From positions 1 through 64,000 of the forward strand of contig NZ_JBHTJT010000006.1 of the NCBI RefSeq assembly GCF_042676185.1: DNA of 64,000 nucleotides, in the 5' to 3' direction. Under the pieces are notes generated by a model. It worked only from the letters and a program-made list of their open reading frames with translations. It ran no database searches and was not told the DNA's origin. The DNA comes from Tropicimonas aquimaris (GTDB taxonomy: Bacteria; Pseudomonadota; Alphaproteobacteria; Rhodobacterales; Rhodobacteraceae). Below are positions 36,901 through 44,576 of the stretch, one piece after another (position 1 is the stretch's first letter; each line of letters opens with the position of its first letter). Position numbers and translations under genes: made by a program.

Positions 36901-37502
36901 AGCCCGAGCGCGTGCCCGATCTCGTGGATGTAGGTCTGCAGGGAATAGGAGCCGATGCCGGTGCCGTAGGTCGCGATCCAGGCGGTGCCGATATTGACCC
37001 AGGAATATTCGATATTGCCGGTGCTCACATTGTAGCGTGATCGTGCATAGGCGTCGGTTTCGGAGTCGCCGAAATAGAGATCCGCCGTCACGCCGTCGCC
37101 TTCCACCTCGACGAAGGTGACATTCAGGACGTTGGCGTAAAGCTGCAGCGCCTGCCACGCGAGTTCCTTGCCCGCGTCCGTCACGCCATCTGCATCCCGT
37201 GTCCAGCCGTCGAACTTGACCCGGATCTCGCCGTCCTTGGCGTGGATCCCGGTGGCGCCGAGATTGAACTGATGCGTGACACCGCCGTCCTGTGTCCAAT
37301 AGCCGGATCGCAGGTAATCGGCGATTTCCTGGTCCGTGAAGTTGGGGAGTTCATATCCGCTGGCCGTCGATGCGCTGCCTGCCGTCGCTTCGGCCGAGAC
37401 GCGCGAGATGGCCAACTGGCGAGGAACCGGCCCGGACCCCGGCCCCATGGCCGGAGTGTCCTCGGCACAGGACCCCGCCACCGCCATCTCGCCTCCCGCC
37501 AC
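33999..37502 (-). CDS. Serralysin-type M10 metallopeptidase with RTX repeats
   Basis: 1167 residues from a GTG at 37502. The zinc site is IHEIGHALGLGH (H193, E194, H197, H203) and the Met-turn is SVMSYMDQ (M237/M240), diagnostic of serralysin-like M10 metzincins. From about residue 360 onward there are many GGxGxDxLxG calcium-binding nonapeptides, in three related modules of about 150-165 residues that each contain a non-RTX insert of the type DTT...YTIDL...SFA.E.F..FE. It has no Sec signal; RTX proteins of this kind leave through type I secretion using a C-terminal signal. It is a probable secreted, Ca-dependent protease. The N-terminus may be longer (see findings). Confidence 0.9.
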   Translation of the reverse strand: MAGGEMAVAGSCAEDTPAMGPGSGPVPRQLAISRVSAEATAGSASTASGYELPNFTDQEIADYLRSGYWTQDGGVTHQFNLGATGIHAKDGEIRVKFDGWTRDADGVTDAGKELAWQALQLYANVLNVTFVEVEGDGVTADLYFGDSETDAYARSRYNVSTGNIEYSWVNIGTAWIATYGTGIGSYSLQTYIHEIGHALGLGHAGPYEGFATFVTNASDVTTNTNVYLNDSWQKSVMSYMDQTENTTLDASYARLLTPMAADWIALADMPSYEIADAYSDDTTYGFNTTITAETSAIWAALADRADRNAFHIIDTAGNDTVDFSGFADAQVIDLAGGSVSDIGGLVGNMTIGAETVIENAVGGGGGDWLKGNAADNILVGNDGDDRLDGFDGADTLFGGAGADLLEGGEGDDALHGGGGEDQVRGGPGRDTLHSAGEGSYYGGPDDDIVYAGPTGAGQVETLYGGDGIDLLDTTEFGGAYTIDLATGLTSFASESFLEFEWLRTGAGADTLVGDASDNAIWGNDGNDWIRGAEGNDSLYGGAGNDTLEGGDGDDTLAGHQGADVLVGGSGINRVFGGGGGDRIHSGGAGLYKGGNGDDIIHAGPTDPSAGETLLGGAGIDRLNTESHDGDYTINLETGATSFANERFSGFEDLFSGPGNDMLTGTAGANRIWGNAGNDTIEGGAGDDALDGGAGNDNLFGGDGADILLGGAGADWLEGGEGADTIEGGDGNDRIWGGVYDTVRGGRGDDRILSGGAGAFYGDAGDDILYADAGTGAEMLDGGEGVDRLDTTQALVDYVIDLGAAGSQSGFAEEAFHGFEHVTTGSGADRITGSRADNVIHAGAGDDAVDGGRGRDWLYGEAGADVLLGGFGADRLDGGQGNDHLDAGMGADELHGGAGNDTYRIHETRQKIFEAADGGRDLVLSSASYDLSAQGQDIENMQLLDDADISGTGNDRDNKITGNDGANLLAGLGGDDLLIGRRGNDTLDGGTGDDVMRGARGNDTYVVDSAGDRVIEGGRHGSNDAIHATISLDLEAAAPNVEVLVLKGDGNIDGFGTGRKNLLKGNAGDNILEGRNGQDVLDGGAGNDVLTGGKSADTFILNAGDGVDTITDLNLDRDVIRFDSGADGFADLTIAQDGTDTRIGYGSGDSVLLLAIDARDLATDMFVF

Positions 37503-37819
37503 AGACTTGCCCCCCTGCTTCCGGCGCGGTCATGGCGCTGCCTGCGTTTCCAAAAGAAACGGCGCCGCCCAAAATACCGCGTTGCGCAACGAAGAAGCGA
37601 GGCAAGTCGACCAGTGCCAGCATGGGCTCCTCCCGCCCCCGATCGCCGGCCTGCCGTCCGTCCTGCTCGCGTCCTCGAACGATTCTGCCCAAATGGTTAA
37701 CACGGAATCCGGACCGGTTCTAAGCCCTTTGCCTCAGGCCTGCCGACAGACCGGCAAAGTGCGGGCCCGCTTCGCGTGGAGAGATGGCGATTCGGTGGCA
37801 GGGCCGCAGGGCGCGCGGC
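37503..37819. other. Gap upstream of the RTX protease gene
   Basis: It separates the Sel1 protein gene from the RTX gene, both on the - strand. It holds an ATG at 37623 with GGAGGAG upstream that opens a frame joining the protease frame if one G is removed from a G6 run (37510-37515 on the opposite strand). No other gene or repeat is supportable. Confidence 0.4.
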
Positions 37820-40573
37820 TCAGTGGCTCGCGACCTGAAGTGGGCGCATCTGTCCGAGGAGTTCGACGGCCTTCGGATAGCCCGCAGCCGCGGCCTCCGA
37901 CAGCCAGTATCCCGCCGCGCCGGCATCGGCGGAAAGGCCGATCCCGTAGGCGTAAGCGCGCGAAAGCTCAAACATTGCAACGGCATCGCCACCCTCCGCC
38001 GCCCGAGAGACCCAGCCCATGGCCTCGGCCATGGCTCCGGCATCGGCAGCACCGTCACGCAGGAAGAGCCCGTATTCGCGCATCGCCGCCGCATTGCCGC
38101 TCGCAGCAGCACGGGCGAAGGGGCCGGCCATGTCGACGTGGCGGAACACCGCCGCCTGCACCTCGTCGGTGCTGCCGCGCAGCCGCCCGAGAATGCTGGC
38201 CAGAGCCTCGCCCTCCAGCGTCGTCAGCGCTTCGGCAAAGACCTCCGCCGCCGCTTCGGGATCGTATTCCAGCGTTTCAGGGCCTGCGTAGCGCTCCAGC
38301 AGCCGATGCCGCGCCAGAGGCGCGCCGGCCGCCCAGGCATTGCGGTAGCTCGCCATCATCTCGCCGCTGGCCTCCGCGCCGAACCAGTCGCGATAGCTGT
38401 CGCCCATCCGTATCAGGCTCCAGGCAGAGTCCCCGCCAAGTTGCCCGGCAATCTCGAGCCAGCGACGGGCTTCCTGAGGTCGGCCGATCCGCGACACCGC
38501 CTCGCCGAACCGAAGTGCCGATTTGAAATCGCAGGTCATGCTCGCGACCATCCGGTTCAGGTAGTCATCCCGCCGCTCCGGCGGGAGCAATGGCAAGGCA
38601 AAGGCCAGCGCCTCGAAGTCGCCGCGCGCGTCGATGATCGCGGCGTAGCGGTCGAATACCTCTTTCTCGGAACCTGTTCCGGAGAGTTCCCTCATGAGGG
38701 AGAGCGCGTCGCCGGAGCCGCGCTCCGCCAATGGGTGCAAAAGGCGCAACGCCTCCTCCGGCGCCCCGGCATCGTCTTTCTCCAGCAGCAAACCGGCCAG
38801 CCGCAGGGTTGCATCCGCCTCGCCGCGGCGAGCAGCCTCGGCAAGCATTCCAAGCGCCGACCGCCGGTCCTCTTCGCTGGCCGAAAGGTCGAGGGATATG
38901 CGCGCGAGGCGGCTCAATGCCTTGTCCTTCCCGCCGGCATGGCCGCGCCAGAGCGCCAGCGTCGCCGGATCCGCGTCGCCCGTGGCCTGCAGGTGCGAGA
39001 GATAGACGGCCAGCGACGACGGCCTTCCGTAGAGCGCCTGTGTCTGCAACACGGCCTCGTCCATCATGGAAGCCACTGCCCCCGCGATCGAGACCGCGTC
39101 GATCGAGAGCTCGGGCCCAACCGATCCGGTCCCCTCCTCCATCGCCTTCCAGTGCCGTGCGAGGTCGAGCCTTGGGGCGTCCTTTGTGCGGCACATGTAA
39201 GCGCCGGAGAGGTCGTTCATGGCGGAGATCGAGCCGTCGTGGGTGACGGCGCGGGTGAGCAGGTCGAGGGCGCGGTCGGTTGCGGCGGGGTCGTGCTGGT
39301 CGCGGAAGAGGATCGCGGCGAGGCGGCTGAGGCCGTCGGTGTCGCCGAGGGCGGCGGCGCGTTCGAGGAGCGCGCGGGCCTCGGCCTCGCCGGCCCATCG
39401 GCCCTTCGTCTCGAGCACCCCGGTGGCGAGGCGGGTGAAGACCCAGCCCGGCGGGTTGGCGAGGTCGGAGATCTGGCGCAGGGCGTCGAGCCGCTCGTCC
39501 TCGTGACCGGGGAAGTCCTCCTGGTGGGTTTCGAGGAACAGGGCGTAGCGCACGAGGCCCTGGCGCTGTCCGGGGTCGAGGGCGGCCTTGTAGAGGCGGC
39601 GGGCCTTGTCGAGATCGCGCGGGAGGATGGCGCCGCGCTCGTAGAGCCCGCCGAGCTCGACCATGGCATAGGTGAGCCCGTGGTCGGCGGCCTGGGTCAG
39701 GTAGCGGATCAGCGTGTCGTTGTCTTTGCGAAAGCCATCGCTCTTGAGGTGGAACTCCACGACCTTCCAGGCCGCGGCGCCGTCGCCGAGATCGGCGGCG
39801 AAGCGGTACCAGCGCTCGGCCATGGCGTTGCTCCGGGCGACGATCTCGCCGTTCTTGAACTCGCGGGCGATGCGCCAGATCCGGTCGCAGATGGTGGAGT
39901 TGAGCTCGCCCACCAGCGATCCGAAGGCCATGGTGACGGCGAGTTCGGGGTCCACGTCCCAGCCCGGCACGGTCTCGCCGTCCTGCACCCGGGCGGTCAG
40001 CGCCAGGATCGCGTCGGCATTGCCGGCATAGGCGCTGGCGACCAGCAGCTGGCGCGCGCGGTCCGGGTCGCGGGGGACGCCGATGCCGTCCGCCAGGAAG
40101 CCGGCGGCGGCGTTCTGGAACCGCGGCGAGCGGGTCTGGATGCCGTCGAGCAGCTCGGGCACCAGGCGCCGGCTTTCCAGCTCGGCATAGGCGCCGGTGG
40201 CGATCAGCAGCTCGATGCGGTCGAGCAGCGCATGGGTCTCGGTGTACCTGGGATCGACCTCGCGGAGCCGCGCATAGGCGGCCCGGAGCGTGTCCTGCCA
40301 GCGGGCGGCGTCCACCGCCTCGAGCCGGCTGAGGTCGGACTTCACCACCCCGATGTCGTCGGTGAAGAAGGCGCCGCCGTCCCAGCCCTCCCACCGCGCG
40401 AAGATCACGCTGTCGGCAGGGCGCGCGATGCAGACCTCCATCGGCGCGATGTCGGGGGGCTGGAAGTCGATCTCCACGGGGGCGGCGGAGAGACTGCCGG
40501 CCGACAGCAGGCCGGCCAGAAGGGCGGACGGCAGGGGCAGCGATCTGGGGGATCTGGGGGACCTGGCGGGCAT
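37820..40573 (-). CDS. Large periplasmic Sel1-repeat protein of the alginate cluster
   Basis: 917 residues from ATG 40573, with a signal peptide (SALLAGLLSAGSLSAAPVE). The rest is many Sel1/TPR-like helical repeats, for example WYRFAADLGDGAAAWK, YLTQAADHGLTYAMVELGGLYERG, LLERAAALGDTDGLSRLA and WLSEAAAAGYPKAVELLG. Sel1 repeats scaffold protein complexes; in Pseudomonas the outer-membrane protein AlgK uses them to join the alginate synthase to the AlgE porin. This protein is about twice as long as AlgK, lacks a lipobox and has no obvious homologue in the classic operon. Third-position base use changes sharply at about 39.2 kb inside the gene. It is the last gene of the cluster, 64 bases after algF. 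Confidence 0.75.
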   Translation of the reverse strand: MPARSPRSPRSLPLPSALLAGLLSAGSLSAAPVEIDFQPPDIAPMEVCIARPADSVIFARWEGWDGGAFFTDDIGVVKSDLSRLEAVDAARWQDTLRAAYARLREVDPRYTETHALLDRIELLIATGAYAELESRRLVPELLDGIQTRSPRFQNAAAGFLADGIGVPRDPDRARQLLVASAYAGNADAILALTARVQDGETVPGWDVDPELAVTMAFGSLVGELNSTICDRIWRIAREFKNGEIVARSNAMAERWYRFAADLGDGAAAWKVVEFHLKSDGFRKDNDTLIRYLTQAADHGLTYAMVELGGLYERGAILPRDLDKARRLYKAALDPGQRQGLVRYALFLETHQEDFPGHEDERLDALRQISDLANPPGWVFTRLATGVLETKGRWAGEAEARALLERAAALGDTDGLSRLAAILFRDQHDPAATDRALDLLTRAVTHDGSISAMNDLSGAYMCRTKDAPRLDLARHWKAMEEGTGSVGPELSIDAVSIAGAVASMMDEAVLQTQALYGRPSSLAVYLSHLQATGDADPATLALWRGHAGGKDKALSRLARISLDLSASEEDRRSALGMLAEAARRGEADATLRLAGLLLEKDDAGAPEEALRLLHPLAERGSGDALSLMRELSGTGSEKEVFDRYAAIIDARGDFEALAFALPLLPPERRDDYLNRMVASMTCDFKSALRFGEAVSRIGRPQEARRWLEIAGQLGGDSAWSLIRMGDSYRDWFGAEASGEMMASYRNAWAAGAPLARHRLLERYAGPETLEYDPEAAAEVFAEALTTLEGEALASILGRLRGSTDEVQAAVFRHVDMAGPFARAAASGNAAAMREYGLFLRDGAADAGAMAEAMGWVSRAAEGGDAVAMFELSRAYAYGIGLSADAGAAGYWLSEAAAAGYPKAVELLGQMRPLQVASH

Positions 40574-40637
40574 GGCGACACCTCGGTGTTCGGGTGTCCC
40601 GGCCGGGAGCCGGGCCGGGACGGGCAAGGAAGGGGGA

Positions 40638-41273
40638 TCAGTTCACGAAGGCGTTCTCGAGGGCGAAGGCTGTGTAGTCGCCGCCCGTGCCGGTCGCGAT
40701 GATGGTGACGCCCTCCTTCCGGCGCAGCTCGACGCCGGCGACGCTGGCGAGCACCGCGTCCCCGGCCCTGACCTCGAAGTCGAGCGTCAGGGGGGCCTTG
40801 ACGGCGACGGAGCTGTTCTGCCCTTGCGGGACGGCCTCGGCGACATTGGCCCTGGCGCGGGGCACGAAGAGGTCGAGGGCGTCGGTGTCGGTGAGGTTGA
40901 AGAAGGTGATGTCGGCCTTCGCGGGGTTGGATTGCAGGGTGTCGGGCAGCGGCACCGGGGTTCCGTCCTCGGCGAGGACGACGGAGTAGAAGCTGCGTGG
41001 GGCGACGGTGAAGCTGCTCTCGGCGCCCGCGACGGCGACCTTGATCTCGCCGGGTTCGACATGGATGTAGTTCGACACGCCGTTGTGCAGGTCGGCGACG
41101 CCGGCGGAGGCGACCTTGCCGTAGGTCTTGCCGGGGATGATGAGGCGCACGAAGCTCGCGTCGGGATCGCGGACGGCCTCGTAGAGGCCGTTGTCGGCCT
41201 GGGCCTGGGCGGCGCCGGCCGCGGGGAGCGCGGCGAGGCAGGCGAGGGTCAGGGCACGCAGGGCACGGGTCAT
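40638..41273 (-). CDS. algF: Alginate O-acetylation protein AlgF
   Basis: 211 residues from ATG 41273 (AAAGGA seven bases upstream); the longer frame is a shadow of algX. A signal peptide ends at AAGAAQAQA. The mature part starts NGLYEAVRDPDASFVRLI and is beta-rich, matching the AlgF pattern of a short LY... opening followed by two sandwich-like domains. AlgF is a periplasmic adaptor needed with AlgI and AlgJ for O-acetylation of alginate. It lies 20 bases after algX. Confidence 0.8.
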   Translation of the reverse strand: MTRALRALTLACLAALPAAGAAQAQADNGLYEAVRDPDASFVRLIIPGKTYGKVASAGVADLHNGVSNYIHVEPGEIKVAVAGAESSFTVAPRSFYSVVLAEDGTPVPLPDTLQSNPAKADITFFNLTDTDALDLFVPRARANVAEAVPQGQNSSVAVKAPLTLDFEVRAGDAVLASVAGVELRRKEGVTIIATGTGGDYTAFALENAFVN

Positions 41274-41293
41274 GGCAGGTCCTTTCGGTTGGA

Positions 41294-42688
41294 TCAGTTT
41301 GCGCAGAGCGCCAAGGAGGCGCCCTCGGGGACGGGGCGGTCGAAGGTGACCGAGACGGCGGCGAGCCGGTCGGTCGGATAGGCGTTGACGGGCATGTAGA
41401 AGCGGCCGGTGTGGCGCAGCCGTTCGCCGCGTTCGAGCAGCTGGACGCGGGCGCTGCCGTCGTCGAAGGCGAAGTGGAACTCGGCGGAGACCGGCCCCTC
41501 GCCGCCGGCATCGGCGAAGATCACGTCGCCGGGGGCGAGGTCTGTGCCGTCGAGGCGAGCCTCGATCCGGTCGGGGCCGGTGCGGCGGGTGTCCAGCGGG
41601 CGGGCGCAGGCGCCGCCGGCGGCGGCGATCAGCTCGAGCAGGGGCTGGTCGCCGTATTGCAGCAGGTTGTTGTAGATCGGGTTCTCCCAGACCAGGACGT
41701 GCGGCCGGTCGCGGGCGAAGTCCTCGGAGGTGAGATAGGAGAGGATCGAGCCGAACTGGTTGCCGCCGGTGATGGCGTAGTTGACGACGTCGAGGCCGGT
41801 GTATTGCGAGATCCAGCCGTCGAAGTTGGCCAGCGCCATGTCGGAGAAGGAGGTGCCGACCACCGCGACCTGCACCCGGCTCTCGTCGTCGCCGAAGAGG
41901 TCGAGCCCGCCGCCATCGCCGTCCCCGTCGTCCTCCCCGCCGAGGCCGAGGTCGAGCGTGCTCTTCTCGGTCTTCCAGGTGGCGGTAACGGGTTCGGGGA
42001 CCTGGTGCAGGCAGTTGCGCTGGATCAGCTGGCGCAGGCCGGAGAAGGCGACCTGGGTGCCGGTCTGCCGGGTCTCGAACTCGGAGCGCTCGAGATCCGC
42101 GGCCTGCGGCAGCCGGTCGATCTCCCGCGCCAGCTCGACGGCGGCGAGGCGGGCGCCCTCGGAGCTCCAGTGGAAGTCGGCCTGGAAGTAGGGCATCGCG
42201 CCGGCCTCGGCGGCGAGCATGGCGTTCTGGCCGTGGATGGTGACGACGCCGGCGGCGCGGAGCCGGTCGACGATGTCCTGGTAGACGGCGGCGGAGACGT
42301 CGGTCTTGTAGCCGTAGTGCCGGGCGAACTCGGGCAGCCGGCCGGGCATGGCCTGGCTCTTGGTCGGGATCGGCAGGAAGACCAGCGTGGTGCCCTGGTC
42401 CTGCAGGGTGCGGGAGAGCCGGGCCAGCAGCTCGATGGTCTTGTCGGAGAACGGGTGGTGCATGCGGATGTCGGCGTAGACGCGGTAGAACACCCCGTCC
42501 CGGCCCTCGATCACCGGGGTCTGGGCGACCTCGGGCAGGCCGGAGCAGCCGAACTGCGAGGGATAGAGCGCGGCGGCCGGATCGGGCGCGGCTTCGGGCG
42601 CGTCGGGGCCCTGGGCGGCCGCCGCCGGCAGGGCGCAGGCACACAGGCAGAGGGCGCCGAGGCCCGTGCGGAGGTTATTCCAGGGCAT
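41294..42688 (-). CDS. algX: Alginate O-acetyltransferase AlgX-like
   Basis: 464 residues with a signal peptide. The SGNH-type active site is visible: D171 and H173 in QADFHWSSEG, and the nucleophile S280 in VVGTSFSD. A C-terminal beta-sandwich, as in the carbohydrate-binding module of AlgX, spans about 370-464. AlgX binds the polymannuronate chain in the periplasm and O-acetylates it. An acidic insertion with several Asp/Gly residues (about 250-270) precedes the serine. With algJ broken in this sequence, AlgX may be the only functional acetyl-transferring SGNH enzyme of the cluster. Its start overlaps the end of the upstream lipoprotein gene. Confidence 0.85.
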   Translation of the reverse strand: MPWNNLRTGLGALCLCACALPAAAAQGPDAPEAAPDPAAALYPSQFGCSGLPEVAQTPVIEGRDGVFYRVYADIRMHHPFSDKTIELLARLSRTLQDQGTTLVFLPIPTKSQAMPGRLPEFARHYGYKTDVSAAVYQDIVDRLRAAGVVTIHGQNAMLAAEAGAMPYFQADFHWSSEGARLAAVELAREIDRLPQAADLERSEFETRQTGTQVAFSGLRQLIQRNCLHQVPEPVTATWKTEKSTLDLGLGGEDDGDGDGGGLDLFGDDESRVQVAVVGTSFSDMALANFDGWISQYTGLDVVNYAITGGNQFGSILSYLTSEDFARDRPHVLVWENPIYNNLLQYGDQPLLELIAAAGGACARPLDTRRTGPDRIEARLDGTDLAPGDVIFADAGGEGPVSAEFHFAFDDGSARVQLLERGERLRHTGRFYMPVNAYPTDRLAAVSVTFDRPVPEGASLALCAN

Positions 42689-43457
42689 GGGGCAGGTCTC
42701 CCGGCTGGGGGTCGGAAAGCAGGCGGTCGTCGAGGACGGCCAGCAGGTTCGCGGTGGTGATCCGGGCCTCCAGGCTGTCGTCGGCGGCGGCGATCTCGAG
42801 CAGCTGGCGCACCTGGCGGAGGCTCGGGGCGTCGAGCGGCCCGCTGCGCAGCATGCCGGTGGCCATGTCGAGCGCCAGCGGCGCGCTGGTCCCGGTCCGG
42901 CCGGCGCCGAGCAGGGCGATCGCGTCCTCGGTCCTGTCGCCGAAGGGGGCGCCGGCGGTATAGGCGTCGACCAGGTAGCCCTGGGCCTTCGGGTTCTCCT
43001 GCCGGGCGGCGCGCAGCAGCGTCTGCTCCAGCCAGGCCATGCGTTCGGGACTGACCGTGGCGGGATCGAAGCCCGGGTGCTCCAGCACCCCGATCAGCCC
43101 GCCGACGCCGCCCGACCGGCCGCTGGCGGCGGCGACGGCGTAGTAATGCGCCATTTCGGAGGCCAGGTCCCACCGCTCCGCCGCGCGCAGCCGCTCCGCC
43201 AGCAGCCAGGCGGCGTAGCCGTCGTCGCGGTCGGCGATGCCGCGCATGTCGGCGAAGGCCACCGGGGCGCCCTGCACCATCCGCTTGCGGACCTCGACGA
43301 GCTCGGGCGGGAGCGCCTCTTCGGGCGTCCCGGCGGGCATCTCCACGGGCATCTCCACGGGCGCCTCCGCGACGGGGGCGCAGGCGGCGAGCCAGGCGAG
43401 CAGCAGGCCGGGGCCGGCAAGGCGGGCGGGCACGGAACTCGGCGCGGAACTAGGCAT
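42675..43457 (-). CDS. Sel1/TPR-like outer-membrane lipoprotein, AlgK-like candidate
   Basis: 260 residues from ATG 43457. Signal sequence LLLAWLAACAP has a lipobox with lipidated C26. The mature protein is helical with Sel1-like repeats (AWLLAERLRAAERWDLASEMAHYYAVAAASGR, LLRAARQENPKAQGYLVDAYTAG, ALDMATGMLRSG). AlgK is the Sel1/TPR lipoprotein that holds the alginate secretion complex at the outer membrane. This protein has the right type and neighbourhood but only about half the length, so the assignment is tentative. It overlaps both algJ and algX. Confidence 0.6.
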   Translation of the reverse strand: MPSSAPSSVPARLAGPGLLLAWLAACAPVAEAPVEMPVEMPAGTPEEALPPELVEVRKRMVQGAPVAFADMRGIADRDDGYAAWLLAERLRAAERWDLASEMAHYYAVAAASGRSGGVGGLIGVLEHPGFDPATVSPERMAWLEQTLLRAARQENPKAQGYLVDAYTAGAPFGDRTEDAIALLGAGRTGTSAPLALDMATGMLRSGPLDAPSLRQVRQLLEIAAADDSLEARITTANLLAVLDDRLLSDPQPGDLPHALE

Positions 43458-44565
43458 CGTGGCGCTCCTCCTCGGCGGCCCCGTCCGCGGCATCGCCGTC
43501 CCCGTCCCAGAGCGCGGGGTCGGCCAGGTAGCGGACCGGGAACTCCCAGACCACCACCTCCGGCACGGCCTCGCCGGCGCGCAGGGCGGCGAGGAAGGCC
43601 TGCATCGGCCGCACCGGCCCCTGGCCCTCGGCGGCATGGTTCAGCACGTCGCGGCCGAGCGCGAGCTTCAGCGCCTCGGCAAAGCTCCAGGTCGGGTTGG
43701 CGCTGTAGCTGGTGCCGACCAGCACCAGCGCGCCTCCGCTCTCCCCGCCGAAGAGGTCGAGCACCCCGCCCTCGGCGTCCTCCTCCGCCGCCACCGCGAG
43801 GTAGGGAACCGCGCGTTCCGCCGCCAGGCCGATGACCGGCGCGAGACGGTCGCTGGTGACGAAGGAGACGAGATCGCCCTGGAAGGTCTCGGCCGCGCCG
43901 GGCTGCCGGACGTAGGAGACCTCGCCCGCCGCCACCAGCCCGGTCGCGGCCAGGTGCCGGGCCACCCGCCCGGCGGTCTCCGGCGTCTAGTGGGTGTCGG
44001 TGCGGAAGAACCGCCCCGGCGCCTCCCCCCCGGCATAGGCCGCACGCGGGTCGACGGCCTGCAGCCCGGCGCCCTCGAGCGCGGCCAGGAAGGCGTCGTA
44101 TTCCGCGGCGCTGCGCCGGCTGACCGCGCCGTCGCTGCCGTGGCGGCGCTCGATGTCGACCTTGGCCGGCAGCGGCAGCACCACCAGTTCGCTGCCCGCG
44201 GCCGCGAGTTCGGCCCGCATCCCGGCCATCCGCGCCACCGTCTCCTCCAGCCCCACCGGCGCGTCGGCGGCGAAGCGGTATTCCTCGGTGGTGAAGAGCC
44301 AGTCGTCCTGCCCCACGACCACCCCGTCGCGCCCCTCGCCCAGCAGGGCGTAGCGCAGCGCCCCCACCAGGCCGACCGACGGGTCCCGGTGCGGGAGCTC
44401 GTCGCGGTAGACGCTGTCGATCTCGCCGGTCACGCCGCCCTGGAACAGGTCCCGGTCGGCGATGCTCAGATCGCCATGCCGGAGCAGGTCGAGATTGGCG
44501 TAGCCCGCATAGCCGAAGAAGGCGACCGGCAGGATGAGCTTGAGGGCGAGTCGGGCGTCCGTCAT
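43450..44565 (-). pseudogene. algJ: algJ, alginate O-acetyltransferase, interrupted by an in-frame amber stop
   Basis: Read through, the frame gives about 371 residues with an N-terminal signal-anchor and the AlgJ/SGNH pattern: GQDDWLF, VVLPLPAKVDIE, FFRTDTH[stop]TPE and LVGTSYSANPTW. The stop is TAG at 43989-43987, exactly where the family has Trp in DTHWTPE; TGG to TAG is a single change. Translation would end at residue 192, right after the catalytic Asp190 and His192, and would lack the serine motif. Both halves otherwise stay in one frame with no other defect, so the mutation is recent, is a sequencing error, or is suppressed. AlgJ passes acetyl groups from AlgI toward AlgX in Pseudomonas models. 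Confidence 0.8.
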
Positions 44566-44576
44566 CGCGGATCTCC

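Noticed and set aside
33999..37502. RTX protein as a secreted AlgE-type mannuronan epimerase, given the alginate cluster next door.
   Set aside because: The N-terminal domain has the HExxHxxGxxH zinc site and Met-turn of M10 proteases, not a parallel beta-helix epimerase module.
43987..43989. TAG in algJ as a recoded amino acid such as pyrrolysine.
   Set aside because: The family has ordinary Trp at this site, one base away, and no pyl genes are in the window; a mutation or read error is simpler.
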